Source: Akkermansia sp. (GTDB lineage Bacteria; Verrucomicrobiota; Verrucomicrobiia; Verrucomicrobiales; Akkermansiaceae). From it: a stretch of 64,000 nt of DNA. The translations under genes and the position numbers were made by a program. The DNA lies in assembly GCA_017521405.1 (NCBI GenBank), contig JAFXCP010000005.1, positions 84,009 through 148,008 on the forward strand. The letters run 5' to 3'. Positions 26,995 to 36,347 of the stretch are shown piece by piece. Under the pieces are notes generated by a model that made no database searches, was not told the DNA's origin, and was given only the letters and a program-made list of their open reading frames with translations. Position 1 is the stretch's first letter, and every line of letters begins with the position of its first letter.

Positions 26995-28380
26995 TTATGG
27001 CTTCTCTTCTGCCGGTGGTAGAAAATGCCATTGTCCTGCGGAGATAATCTTCTGATATACATTTTTACAATCCGGCTCACCTTGTTCCTCCGCCATTTGG
27101 AGGAAAATGGCTGCTCTGTCGGCATCTGCGGGCATATCCGCATTTCCCAGAGCGGATAGCGCAGCCATTGTTGTATAAGCGTGGATTTCTCCGGCAGCAG
27201 CAGCTTCCCCCAACGCATTGATAGCTGCCAAAGTATCCGGCTCCGTTCCGCTTCCGTTAAAATACAAATCAGCCATGGCCATATGGGCTGCAGCGACACC
27301 TTCATCCCCCATTTGCCGCAGGAGGCGCCACCCTTCTTCAGCATTTATCGTGCATCCGCGCCCTTTTACCAAGCAATAAGCATAGGCACAAGTACCTCTG
27401 GGGTCTCCCTGTTCCGTGGCTCTGCGGTATAGCCGGAACACTCTCTGCGGGGTACTTTGGCGCAGTGAATAGCCGGCTAAAAGAGTTGTGGCCGGGGCGT
27501 AGCCTAATAAGGAGGCCTCCTGTAATCGTCGAAGAGCCTTAGCAGCATCCTGTGTGAGCTTTCCTTGCAAAGGAATCGGTAAGGTCGTACCCGGCCATTC
27601 CAAAATGGCCCATTGAGTAAGAGCTTCCGGCAAATGGCGTTCTACAGCCAGTCTCAAAAAAGCCAAAGCGTCTTCCGGTTTAACCCCGGGGTAATAGCTT
27701 TGAGACAGCAGATATGGAGCTGCGGCACTACCGTGTTCTGTGGCTTGGCGCAGCCAACGCTCGGATTCTTCCTCCCTGCCCTGATGAATAAACGCCAATA
27801 CTTCCTCCAAGTAGAAGTTTTTCTTTTTTAATTCCGAGGCTACCTCCGGAGCCTCTAAATTATCCATCTTACCTTGCATTTGCAGGTAAATGGTGCGAGC
27901 TTTGGAATCTCCTTCCCTGCAAGCACGCATCAGCCATTCTATAGCTTGTGCTGCATCTTCTTCCCCACCCCTGCCATTTCCCAGTATTTGCGCCAGTTCC
28001 AGCATGGCGGGATGAAACCCGGACTCCGCAGAACGCTGCAGTTTGTTCCGAACGTCCCGCCACAGATTTTCATCATTTATCTGCTGGTTTTGCAATTGTT
28101 TGAGCAAGGCAAAAGCTTCTGCATACAAAGCTACCGGATGTCCTGCATCCGCAGCGCTTTTCATGAGGGGATAAAACTGTTCGTCATCCCCTGTTCCATC
28201 CAATACAGCCTGAACTGCGGGAAAAAGGTTACTCGAATTTTGCTCTCGGATGCGTTGCAACGCCTTCCCAAAAAAGGTAAGAGTCCCTTCCTGCTGTTGC
28301 ACTGCTGTGTTCTCTGCTTTCGCATTATTCACAGGACACAAAAGCGACAGACCGGACAATAAAAGGAAAAATCGTTTCAT
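26995..28380 (-). CDS. Secreted Sel1/TPR-like repeat protein
   Basis: 461 residues. Signal peptide MKRFFLLLSGLSLLCPVNNA-KA. The mature protein is a series of Sel1-like repeats of about 36 residues, e.g. GFHPAMLELAQILGNGRGGE, GDPRGTCAYAYCLVKGRGC and GVAAAHMAMADLYFNGSG, with the typical G.A.A...L...G.G spacing. Such alpha-solenoids bind other proteins in the periplasm or at the cell surface; the partner is unknown. Confidence 0.85.
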   Translation of the reverse strand: MKRFFLLLSGLSLLCPVNNAKAENTAVQQQEGTLTFFGKALQRIREQNSSNLFPAVQAVLDGTGDDEQFYPLMKSAADAGHPVALYAEAFALLKQLQNQQINDENLWRDVRNKLQRSAESGFHPAMLELAQILGNGRGGEEDAAQAIEWLMRACREGDSKARTIYLQMQGKMDNLEAPEVASELKKKNFYLEEVLAFIHQGREEESERWLRQATEHGSAAAPYLLSQSYYPGVKPEDALAFLRLAVERHLPEALTQWAILEWPGTTLPIPLQGKLTQDAAKALRRLQEASLLGYAPATTLLAGYSLRQSTPQRVFRLYRRATEQGDPRGTCAYAYCLVKGRGCTINAEEGWRLLRQMGDEGVAAAHMAMADLYFNGSGTEPDTLAAINALGEAAAAGEIHAYTTMAALSALGNADMPADADRAAIFLQMAEEQGEPDCKNVYQKIISAGQWHFLPPAEEKP

Positions 28381-28388
28381 TTCCCACC

Positions 28389-28416
28389 ATTATACCCGCT
28401 TATTCTCGTCTTTCAA
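28389..28416 (-). promoter_or_regulatory. Promoter of the Sel1 gene, leaderless
   Basis: Minus strand TTGAAA (28416-28411), 16-bp spacer, TATAAT (28394-28389), then 8 nt to the ATG at 28380. Initiation falls within about 2 nt of the start codon. Confidence 0.7.
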
Positions 28417-28455
28417 GAAGCATTATTTTGTCTTCCGGGGGAGCCTCTGTTTGGC

Positions 28456-28484
28456 TTGACTAATGGGGAGGCTTGGGATAGAGT
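28456..28484 (+). promoter_or_regulatory. Promoter of the CDF gene, leaderless
   Basis: TTGACT (28456-28461), 17-bp spacer, TAGAGT (28479-28484), then 7 nt to the ATG at 28492. The start point coincides with the start codon. Confidence 0.6.
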
Positions 28485-28491
28485 CTGCGGA

Positions 28492-29892
28492 ATGGAAATG
28501 GATAAACAGAAATCTGCTGCGGCATGGTCCTCCGTCATCTGGAGTGGCTTGCTTGCCTGCACTAAGCTCATTGTCGGTCTCATGACCGGTTCTCTGGGTA
28601 TCCTTTCCGAAGCTTTGCATAGCCTGCTGGATTTGCTTGCCGCCGGGGGGACTGTGTATGCCGTCAAAATTTCTGCACTTCCCGCAGATGAGGACCATCC
28701 CTATGGACACGGCAAGGTGGAAAACCTCATGGCGCTTGGAGAAACCATACTCTTATTGACCGTGGCTGCGTGGGTAATCATGGAGGGGTGCGAACGTCTT
28801 TGGAGCGATTCTGCGGATGCCTTGCATGTGGAGACCTCCGCTTGGGCCTTTGCTGTGGTTTGCGTGTCCATCTTTGTAGATGTAAACCGAGCCGCCATGT
28901 TGAAGCGCGTGGCGAAGGAAACCCGAAGTGCAGCTTTGGAAGCCGATGCCGCTCATTTTTCCACCGATATCTGGAGCAGTGCCGCCGTGCTATTAGGTAT
29001 TACAGGAGCTGCTTTTTCTCCTTTTGTGCAGGATATTCCGTGGCTGTACTGGTTCTTGCTTCGGGCGGACGTGTTTGCCTCGCTTATCGTAGCAGGCTTC
29101 ATTCTTCATGTATGCCGGGAATTGGGTTTTAAAGCCATTAACGACCTCATGGATAAAGCCGATAATGAAGCTGCACAGAAAGTCCGGCAGGTAATGCAAG
29201 AACGCATGCCCTCCTACCCAGTGCTTCAATTGAGGGTGCGAGAAGTAGGAAACAAGCCTTATGTGGATATGGTTGTTCGAGTGCCGCGCCATTTGCACGT
29301 TGATACCGCCCATGAAATTGCGGATGCTATCGAAACCTTGGTATCCGCAACGCTGGAGAATGCAGAAACCATGGTTCACATGCAGCCTCTGGAAGAAGCC
29401 CCGGATACACCGGAATTCATCATCCGAAGACTTGCGCTTACCCACCGTTTTGGTGTACATGGTGTGGTGCTGATGCGGAACGACGAGGGGCAGTTACTCG
29501 TTGCTGTGGATTTGGAGCTGCCCCGCCATGCCGCACTGGGAGCCTGGCAAGTGGCTATCGATGCTTTTCGGTCGGAAATTAAACGCCATCTGAAGGCGGA
29601 TTTGGTTGCTTTGCATGTAGAACCGGACATTCGGGAAGTGCCTATATATTCCAATCCTCTGCCCGATGATTGGGAGGACCAAGTACGGCAAGCCATGATA
29701 CGCATGGGAGCGCCCCTGCCCGTATCTTTGCATTGCCACATGCAGGGGAACCAGCGCTTCTGCCTTATCTGCATCCCTCAGGAAGCCTCCCTCACCGTGG
29801 AAGAAAGCCACACCCGCCTTACACAGCTCAACAAAAGATTGGCAGAAAGTCTGCCACCTATGGCTAAGATAATGGTCACCTATACCGATTAG
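28492..29892 (+). CDS. Cation diffusion facilitator transporter with extended C-terminus
   Basis: 466 residues, against about 300 for typical CDF proteins. Six-helix membrane domain (about 1-205) with the two HxxxD metal sites: ALHSLLD in TM2 and AHFSTD in TM5, plus the YGHGKVENL loop. The cytoplasmic part seems to hold three successive beta-alpha-beta modules like the CDF dimerisation domain (ZT_dimer): about 235-300, 315-380 and 405-466, each with a [VI]P-x(4-6)-V..AH-type stretch (VPRHLHVDTAHEIADAIE; IPQEASLTVEESHTRL). Exports Zn, Mn or Fe by proton antiport. Start chosen from the promoter position. Its stop is 2 bp from the convergent ROK gene. Confidence 0.9.
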   Translation: MEMDKQKSAAAWSSVIWSGLLACTKLIVGLMTGSLGILSEALHSLLDLLAAGGTVYAVKISALPADEDHPYGHGKVENLMALGETILLLTVAAWVIMEGCERLWSDSADALHVETSAWAFAVVCVSIFVDVNRAAMLKRVAKETRSAALEADAAHFSTDIWSSAAVLLGITGAAFSPFVQDIPWLYWFLLRADVFASLIVAGFILHVCRELGFKAINDLMDKADNEAAQKVRQVMQERMPSYPVLQLRVREVGNKPYVDMVVRVPRHLHVDTAHEIADAIETLVSATLENAETMVHMQPLEEAPDTPEFIIRRLALTHRFGVHGVVLMRNDEGQLLVAVDLELPRHAALGAWQVAIDAFRSEIKRHLKADLVALHVEPDIREVPIYSNPLPDDWEDQVRQAMIRMGAPLPVSLHCHMQGNQRFCLICIPQEASLTVEESHTRLTQLNKRLAESLPPMAKIMVTYTD

Positions 29893-29894
29893 CT

Positions 29895-30851
29895 TTATAG
29901 GAGCTTGCCTTCTGCATAATCGGAAGCCATGAGCCCGGCGCCTATGAGACCGGCATCTGCCCCGAAATGCGCCGATTTGATGCGAAGAGCCTCGTAATGC
30001 ACCGGGAAAAGCTGGGCTTTTAAGCACTGTTGCAGCGGTATAAACAGCAAATCTCCGGCAGCAGCCACCCCGCCACCTATGATGAAGGCGTCCGGCACAA
30101 TGGCGTACATCATATTCATGATGAGGCAGCCTAATTTCTCCGCAAAGGATTGGTACATTTGCTGCGCGATAGCATCGCCCTCACGTGCAGCCAATTCCAG
30201 AAGGTAGGGAGTACACTCCTGCGGAGCCTTGCGGATTCCTGCGGCGGCGTAAAGAGCCACGGCATCTGCAGCCATCTCATTATTACCGATGTATTCTTCC
30301 ACTGCGCCCCTGTTACCAAAGGGCCCCACCCTGCCATTAAAACAAATACTGGTTTGCCCCAATTCTGCGGCGGAAACACGCTTCCCTCTCAGCATGCGGT
30401 TATGCAGGACAATTCCTCCCCCTATCCCTGTGCCCAAAGTAAGGCAAACTATATTTTCCAATCCCTTTCCGGCGCCCAATTTCCACTCGGCGTATGCCAT
30501 GCAATTGGCATCGTTATCCAAAACTACCGGCAAGCCAAGTTCTTGCTGCATGATTTCTCGCACCGGTTCTTCGTGGTCCCATACCGGTACATTTGTGAGT
30601 TGGTACAGCACCCCTCGGTAAAAATCCACCCATCCCGGCATTCCCAAACCTACGGCTTGCACCTCGGGATGCTTTTTTTGCAAAGCTCGCATAGTGCGAC
30701 ACATAGCAGCCATAATGGCGGCAGGACTATCGTACTCCCCGGTGATGAGCGACTCTGCCTTTTCGATGATGCTCCCCCCCTGAGTAACGCCTATTTTGAT
30801 ACTTGTCCCGCCGAAATCGACCGCGAGGCTCGGCTTTCCGCTTGCATTCAT
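29895..30851 (-). CDS. ROK-family sugar kinase (glucokinase-like) lacking the zinc motif
   Basis: 318 residues. ATP-binding DFGGTSIKIGVTQGG at the N-terminus, VVLDNDANCMAYAEWKLGAG (catalytic DNDAN) and LTLGTGIGGGIVL. The ROK zinc site is gone: where the family reads EIGH...CxCGxxGCxE this protein has AELGQTSICFNGRVGPFGNR then GAVEEY, so the His is Gln and the three Cys are Gly/Phe/Ala. The catalytic Asp is kept, so activity is possible. Likely phosphorylates glucose or a mucin-derived sugar. Monocistronic, next to a strong leaderless promoter. Confidence 0.88.
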   Translation of the reverse strand: MNASGKPSLAVDFGGTSIKIGVTQGGSIIEKAESLITGEYDSPAAIMAAMCRTMRALQKKHPEVQAVGLGMPGWVDFYRGVLYQLTNVPVWDHEEPVREIMQQELGLPVVLDNDANCMAYAEWKLGAGKGLENIVCLTLGTGIGGGIVLHNRMLRGKRVSAAELGQTSICFNGRVGPFGNRGAVEEYIGNNEMAADAVALYAAAGIRKAPQECTPYLLELAAREGDAIAQQMYQSFAEKLGCLIMNMMYAIVPDAFIIGGGVAAAGDLLFIPLQQCLKAQLFPVHYEALRIKSAHFGADAGLIGAGLMASDYAEGKLL

Positions 30852-30857
30852 GCGCTA

Positions 30858-30887
30858 GTTATACTCGCATACCTCCCTAAAGAGCAA
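30858..30887 (-). promoter_or_regulatory. Promoter of the ROK kinase, leaderless
   Basis: Minus strand TTGCTC (30887-30882), 18-bp spacer, TATAAC (30863-30858), then 6 nt to the ATG at 30851. The -35 box touches the T-tract of the glyA terminator. Confidence 0.65.
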
Positions 30888-30923
30888 GAAAAAAAGGTGG
30901 CAGGGGGAAATTCCCCTGCCACC
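30888..30923 (-). terminator. Intrinsic terminator of rpiB-glyA
   Basis: Perfect 11-bp stem GGTGGCAGGGG / CCCCTGCCACC (30896-30906 with 30913-30923), followed on the minus strand by TTTTTTTC. It lies 27 bp past the glyA stop. Confidence 0.9.
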
Positions 30924-30950
30924 ACCTGCAAATTAAAATGAGAACGAGTC

Positions 30951-32636
30951 TTAGGGCATCGGGAATGCCTTGTTGAACTCGGAGACCTCGGCACGGAGTT
31001 CATCGTATGCATTCGGCGTTTCGCATACCTTTTGGGCAGCAAGAATGGCCAAGCAACGAGCAATAAACTCCGCAACCTTGCATACATCCTGCTCCTTCAT
31101 GCCGCGAGTCGTCACAGCGGGGGTGCCGATACGGATGCCGGAGGGCTTAAACGTGGACCCCTTATCATAGGGAATCGCATTTTTGTTGACTGTAATGCCC
31201 ACCTTATCCAAAGCCACCTGAGCCTCGGCACCATTCAACCCCTTGCCACTCAAATCCACCAAGAAGCAGTGGTTATCCGTGCCTCCGGCAACGATACGGA
31301 AGCCCAGCTTGGTCAATTTATCGGCCATGGCCTTGGCGTTTTTAACAATTTGCTGGGCATAGGTGCGGAACTCCGGGCGCAGACACTCACCCAAGCAAGC
31401 AGCCTTACCGGCAATAATGTGCATAAGCGGCCCGCCCTGCAGCCCGGGGAACGTGGCACTATCCAACTTCTTAGCCCATTTCTCCTTGCACATTACCAGA
31501 CCACCGCGAGGCCCGCGCAGACTCTTATGCGTGGTGGTGGAAACAAAGTCGGCATACGGAACAGGTGACGGATGTACACCGGCGGCCACAAGACCGGCAA
31601 TGTGTGCCATATCCACGAACATAATAGCGCCCACCTCGTCGCAAATCTTGCGAATGCGGGCAAAATCAATCGTGCGGGAATAGGCGGATGCACCGGCAAG
31701 AATAAGAGCCGGTTTCACCTCCTTCGCCTTGGCTTCCAACGCATCGTAATCAATGCACTCCGTCTCGGGGCTTACACCATAATGCTCCACCTTGTACTGC
31801 TTGCCGGAGAAGTTGGCGAAGAAACCATGGGAAAGGTGACCGCCGCAGGCAAGGTCCATGGTAAGGATAGTATCTCCCGGGTTAATGCAGGCATGGTAGA
31901 CGGACATATTAGCGGAAGAACCGGAGTGAGCCTGCACATTTACCGCATCGCAACCGAAGAGTGCCTTTGCGCGGTCGATTGCCAACTGCTCCACTTTATC
32001 GACAACTTCGCATCCGCCGTACCAGCGCTTGCCGGGATACCCCTCGGCATATTTATTCGTAAGCACGGAGCCTTGTGCTTCCATTACTGCGGGAGAAGTG
32101 AAGTTTTCGGAAGCAATCAGCTCGATGTTATTGGTCTGGCGGCGGCGTTCCTCCTCAATATAAGCGGCCAATTCGGGGTCGGACGCGGATAAGGGAGAAC
32201 CGGAAGCCTTCTGCAAACGTGCAATATGGCGGCCACCCTCAAACTCGGACTCAAGCCATGTATGCAGCACATCGTCCAGATTATCCACAGAGAGGAATGC
32301 GGAGGCAAGGCAAAGCACATTGGAATCGTTGTGGTGGCGGGAGAGGGCCGCTTCCTGAGGCGTGCGGCACAAGGTGGCGCGGATACCCTTCCAGCGGTTA
32401 GCGGCAATGCTCATCCCCAGCCCGGAGAAGCATATAAGGATACCGCGATCCGCCCGACCATCCACCACACGGCGGCAGACGGTTTCTGCGTAGTCTGCGT
32501 AGTTGCAGGATTCCTTGGTGGAGGGTCCAATATCTTCCACCTTGTAACCCCAGCTCTCCAGGATTTCAACTGCAGCTTCCTTCAAATCCACGCCTTTGTG
32601 GTCTGAACCGATAACGATGCGGAGTTCCGTATTCAT
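30951..32636 (-). CDS. Fusion of ribose-5-phosphate isomerase B and serine hydroxymethyltransferase
   Basis: 561 residues holding two complete enzymes. Residues 1-143 are Rpi[32 protein letters not shown] (catalytic Cys69) and [12 protein letters not shown] linker of only a few residues (about 144-150) leads into Gly[39 protein letters not shown] and [14 protein letters not shown], whose Lys (near 370) binds PLP. One chain would interconvert Rib5P/Ru5P and also make glycine plus 5,10-methylene-THF from serine, both inputs for nucleotide synthesis. The ATG at 32636 is where RpiB homology begins; an open frame continues 41 codons upstream through the promoter. Fusion seen directly; cofunction inferred. 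Confidence 0.95.
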   Translation of the reverse strand: MNTELRIVIGSDHKGVDLKEAAVEILESWGYKVEDIGPSTKESCNYADYAETVCRRVVDGRADRGILICFSGLGMSIAANRWKGIRATLCRTPQEAALSRHHNDSNVLCLASAFLSVDNLDDVLHTWLESEFEGGRHIARLQKASGSPLSASDPELAAYIEEERRRQTNNIELIASENFTSPAVMEAQGSVLTNKYAEGYPGKRWYGGCEVVDKVEQLAIDRAKALFGCDAVNVQAHSGSSANMSVYHACINPGDTILTMDLACGGHLSHGFFANFSGKQYKVEHYGVSPETECIDYDALEAKAKEVKPALILAGASAYSRTIDFARIRKICDEVGAIMFVDMAHIAGLVAAGVHPSPVPYADFVSTTTHKSLRGPRGGLVMCKEKWAKKLDSATFPGLQGGPLMHIIAGKAACLGECLRPEFRTYAQQIVKNAKAMADKLTKLGFRIVAGGTDNHCFLVDLSGKGLNGAEAQVALDKVGITVNKNAIPYDKGSTFKPSGIRIGTPAVTTRGMKEQDVCKVAEFIARCLAILAAQKVCETPNAYDELRAEVSEFNKAFPMP

Positions 32637-32668
32637 GCGCTTATATGCTGGGAAAAACGTACCCGGGT

Positions 32669-32697
32669 ATCCTACCACAAAAGCTATATCGGCGCAA
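32669..32697 (-). promoter_or_regulatory. Promoter of rpiB-glyA
   Basis: Minus strand TTGCGC (32697-32692), 17-bp spacer, TAGGAT (32674-32669). Initiation near 32662 gives a leader of about 26 nt. Confidence 0.55.
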
Positions 32698-32774
32698 GTG
32701 TTATTTCTGTTCAGCATGGTAGCCCTTGTTTTTGATTTTTTTCCATATGGTGCGGGCAATGCTTTGTTTTATGC

Positions 32775-32803
32775 CTGACAGGAAAGAAAATCTGTGGTAG
32801 AAT
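32775..32803 (+). promoter_or_regulatory. Promoter of dnaE, short leader
   Basis: CTGACA (32775-32780), 17-bp spacer, TAGAAT (32798-32803). Initiation near 32810 leaves about 7 nt before the ATG at 32817. Confidence 0.6.
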
Positions 32804-32816
32804 CCTTCTACGCACC

Positions 32817-35800
32817 ATGGCTTTTACCCATTTACACGTTCATACCGAATATTCCCTGCTGGATGGCATGATCCATACAAAGGATTTAATAAAGAAATGT
32901 GCCTCCATGGGAATGAACTCCGTTGCCATTACGGATCATGGTAACGTGTTTGCTGCCATTGAATTCATGGTGAACGTCAAGAAACATAACAAGGGGATTT
33001 TAGAGTGGAATAAAGAACATCCGGAGGAGAAAAAAACGGTATTTAAACCTATTTTGGGCTGCGAAGTCTATGTGGCACCCACTCCGCTAGATGTCAAAAA
33101 ACAAATCCCCGGGCGCAACAAATATGGGCATTTGGTGCTGCTTTGCGAAAACAATATCGGCTGGGAAAACCTCATCAAAATTGTGTCTCGGGGGCACTTG
33201 GATGGGTTTTATTACAAACCTCGCATCGATTATGATACCTTGCGGGAATTCAGCCGTGGGCTTATCTGCCTGACGGGGTGTATTTCCGGTCCCATTCAGG
33301 AGTGGTTATTACGGGACGAGCCGGAAAAGGCGGAAGCGGTACTTTTAGAACTCATCGACATCTTTGGAAAGGATAATCTGTTTGTGGAGCTCCAGGACCA
33401 CGAGCTGGAGGAAGAGCGCCGTGTTACACCGGAGCTTGTACGCTTGGCTCGCAAGCACGACGTGCCTTTAGTGGTGACGAACGATGCCCACTTTCTGAAC
33501 GAGGATGACCACGATGCCCACGATATTCTCATTTGCGTGGGAACGGGTAATAAACGCATGGACGGCAAGCGCATGCGCTATCCCAAAAGCGTTTATCTGA
33601 AGAGTGAGGAAGAAATGCGTCTTCTCTTCCCGGAATACCCGGATGCATACGAAAATACAAACATTATCGCCGAACGCTGCAATACCTCTATCAAGCTGGA
33701 TTCCACCTCCACAGAACGCTACCCGGAATTTGCCACTCCCGATGGCTCCCCCCGCGAGGAATACCTCAAAAAAATTTGTTACGAAGGACTGGCTGAGCGC
33801 TATGGCAAAGAGCGTGCGGAAAACGACCAGGAATTGCGCGCTCGCTTGGATTACGAGCTGGAGATTATCAACATGCTCCGTTTCCCCAGTTATTTCCTCA
33901 TTACGGCGGATTTTATCAACTGGGCTAAGAATCACGATATCCCCGTGGGCCCGGGGCGTGGCTCCGCCGCCGGTTCTTTGGTGGCTTATGTGATGAAAAT
34001 CACCAATATCGACCCTTATGCCTTTGGCCTCATCTTCGAGCGATTCCTGAATCCTGAGCGTGTGAGCCCTCCGGATATCGATATCGACTTCTGCCAGAGC
34101 CGGCGCCCGGAGGTTATCGACTATGTTCGCCGTAAATATGGTGAGCGTGCCGTGACTCACATCATCACCTACGGCACCATGGGTGCCAAATCCGTCATTA
34201 AGGACGTAGCCCGTGTATTGGACATGAGCTACTCTGACAGTGATAAAATAGCCAAGCTGATTGAGAGCGGCCCCGGCGTCACGTTGGATAAGAGCTATGC
34301 AGCCAACGAAGATTTGCGGAATTTGTTGGAACAGGACGATACCTATAAGGAGGTGTGGTCCTATGCCAAAAAGCTGGAAGGAACCATCCGAAACGTAGGA
34401 ATGCACGCTGCCGGTGTGGTGATTGGCGACCGCCCGCTGGATGAGTACGTGGCTCTTACCCGCGATGATTTGAGTAATCCCCAAGGGGAAGTTGTGGCCC
34501 AGTGCGATATGGGCGCCATTTACAATGCCGGTTTGCTAAAGATGGATTTCCTCGGGCTCAAAACGCTCACGGTCATGAAAGATGCCGAGGGCTACGTGCG
34601 AAATCGAGTGCCGGATTTCCGCTACGATACGGTGGATATTAAAGACCAGCTTACCCTCGATTTGCTGAACAGGGGAGACACCATGGGGGTCTTCCAGCTG
34701 GAATCCGGCGGCATGGTGGATACCTGCCGCCGCTATGGCATTGATTCTATTGATGATATTATTGCCCTGCTTGCCCTTTATCGCCCCGGTGCCATGCAAT
34801 TCATGGATGACATGATTGCTGTGAAAAAGGGGCTCAAACAAGCCGAATACGAGCATCCCCTGCTGGAAACGGTTTCCGGTCCCACCTATGGCGTAATGAT
34901 TTATCAGGAACAGGTGCAGGCGGCAGCCAAATTGCTGGCAGGCTATACGCTGGGTGGTGCAGACCTTCTGCGCCGAGCCATGGGACACAAAGATATGCAG
35001 GAAATGGCGGAGCAACGCCGTCGCTTTGTGAAAGGCTGCTGGGAGGTAAACCAGATTGAGGAGAATACGGCAAATGCTATTTTCGATAAAATTCAAAAGT
35101 TTGCCGGATACGGTTTCAATAAATCGCACTCAGCCTGCTATGGGCATATTTCGTACTGGACGGCATACCTCAAGGCTCACTACCCGGTAGAGTTTCTTTG
35201 CGGCTTGATGTCCAACGAATCCACAAACGAGAAAATCGGTGTCTTTATTCAGGAGGCCAACCGCATGGGTATAGAGGTATTGGGTCCCTGTGTGAACCAC
35301 TCCGACATCAAATTCTGCCCGGAAACGATGCCCAATGGTCATTTGGCGGTGCGTTTTGGGTTGGCCTCGGTAAAAAGCATGAGTTCTGAAACAGTACGAG
35401 TCATTGTGGAGGAACGAAAAAAGAACGGACCTTACGCCAGCTTGGAGGATTTTTGCTACCGTATCCCCCCCCAGTCGGTACGCCGCAACCAAATTGAAGT
35501 TTTGGTGCAGTGTGGTGCTTTCGATTGGATGCATGTATGCCGGGCGGCCATTTTTGAGCGAATAGAACAGTGCATTGATGGTGCAGCTAGTGTTCATAAG
35601 GACAATGAAGCCGGCCAAATGGCGCTTTTCGATATGACGGAGACTACCACCACGCCTGCCCCCAATGCGGAACTATTGCAGGAATGGCCCAAGGAGAAAC
35701 GATTGGATGAGGAAAAATTCTTAACCGGTGCCTATTTTACCGGCAACCCTTTGGATAGCATGCGAGGTATCATCGACCAGCCAAAGTATGTACCCATTGG

Positions 35801-36338
35801 TACCCTGCCCGATTTGACGGCAGAGGAAATCCGAGGTTCTCGGGATATGGCAGGAATGCTGCGCGCAGTTAACATCAAAATCAGCAAAAATAGCGGGCAA
35901 AAATTTGCAATTATTACGGTGGAGGACTTCACCGGCAGCACGGAAGCTCTCCTATGGGGGGATTCGTACGCCAAGGCCTCTGCCGTGGAAGGGCTATTGC
36001 AAGTAGGTTCCTTTGTCCAATTCCGAGCCCGTATTCAGGAAGATGAAAAATCCGGAGGCAAAAAAGTATCTGCCAATAATTTAGAACTCATCAGCACCGG
36101 AAATGGGCGGCGTCGCAGCAAGGCTCCGGCTCATTACGAAATTACCCTCAATACGGCACGTCACGATGCCGGGGATATTACCCTCATTAAGGAAATCCTG
36201 CTGCGGCATCCCGGCAAGACTAAGGTGCAGATGACATTCCGAAACTCCTTAGGTAATCGCCTTAGTATAGAGTTGGGAGAACGCTATTGTGTTACGCCCT
36301 CTCCAAGGCTTAATGAAGAACTTTCCCTCTACTCCTAA
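32817..36338 (+). CDS. dnaE: DNA polymerase III subunit alpha
   Basis: 1173 residues, replicative polymerase of the DnaE type. PHP domain at the N-terminus (THLHVHTEYSLLDGM, ITDHGN). The palm carries GPGRGSAAGSLVAYVM and PPDIDIDFCQSRRPEVIDYV near 420, with the catalytic Asp pair; the thumb/finger region includes GFNKSHSACYGHISY-type sequence. An OB-fold (AGMLRAVNIKISKNSGQKFA, about 1015-1090) precedes the tail. Length and order agree with a standard DnaE1. The serpin-like gene follows after 9 bp. Confidence 0.98.
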   Translation: MAFTHLHVHTEYSLLDGMIHTKDLIKKCASMGMNSVAITDHGNVFAAIEFMVNVKKHNKGILEWNKEHPEEKKTVFKPILGCEVYVAPTPLDVKKQIPGRNKYGHLVLLCENNIGWENLIKIVSRGHLDGFYYKPRIDYDTLREFSRGLICLTGCISGPIQEWLLRDEPEKAEAVLLELIDIFGKDNLFVELQDHELEEERRVTPELVRLARKHDVPLVVTNDAHFLNEDDHDAHDILICVGTGNKRMDGKRMRYPKSVYLKSEEEMRLLFPEYPDAYENTNIIAERCNTSIKLDSTSTERYPEFATPDGSPREEYLKKICYEGLAERYGKERAENDQELRARLDYELEIINMLRFPSYFLITADFINWAKNHDIPVGPGRGSAAGSLVAYVMKITNIDPYAFGLIFERFLNPERVSPPDIDIDFCQSRRPEVIDYVRRKYGERAVTHIITYGTMGAKSVIKDVARVLDMSYSDSDKIAKLIESGPGVTLDKSYAANEDLRNLLEQDDTYKEVWSYAKKLEGTIRNVGMHAAGVVIGDRPLDEYVALTRDDLSNPQGEVVAQCDMGAIYNAGLLKMDFLGLKTLTVMKDAEGYVRNRVPDFRYDTVDIKDQLTLDLLNRGDTMGVFQLESGGMVDTCRRYGIDSIDDIIALLALYRPGAMQFMDDMIAVKKGLKQAEYEHPLLETVSGPTYGVMIYQEQVQAAAKLLAGYTLGGADLLRRAMGHKDMQEMAEQRRRFVKGCWEVNQIEENTANAIFDKIQKFAGYGFNKSHSACYGHISYWTAYLKAHYPVEFLCGLMSNESTNEKIGVFIQEANRMGIEVLGPCVNHSDIKFCPETMPNGHLAVRFGLASVKSMSSETVRVIVEERKKNGPYASLEDFCYRIPPQSVRRNQIEVLVQCGAFDWMHVCRAAIFERIEQCIDGAASVHKDNEAGQMALFDMTETTTTPAPNAELLQEWPKEKRLDEEKFLTGAYFTGNPLDSMRGIIDQPKYVPIGTLPDLTAEEIRGSRDMAGMLRAVNIKISKNSGQKFAIITVEDFTGSTEALLWGDSYAKASAVEGLLQVGSFVQFRARIQEDEKSGGKKVSANNLELISTGNGRRRSKAPAHYEITLNTARHDAGDITLIKEILLRHPGKTKVQMTFRNSLGNRLSIELGERYCVTPSPRLNEELSLYS

Positions 36339-36347
36339 ATCTTGGTT

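Noticed and set aside
30951-32759. Longer RpiB-GlyA start at 32759
   Set aside because: The extra 41 codons cover a TTGCGC/TAGGAT promoter and have no RpiB homology; 32636 fits the family N-terminus.
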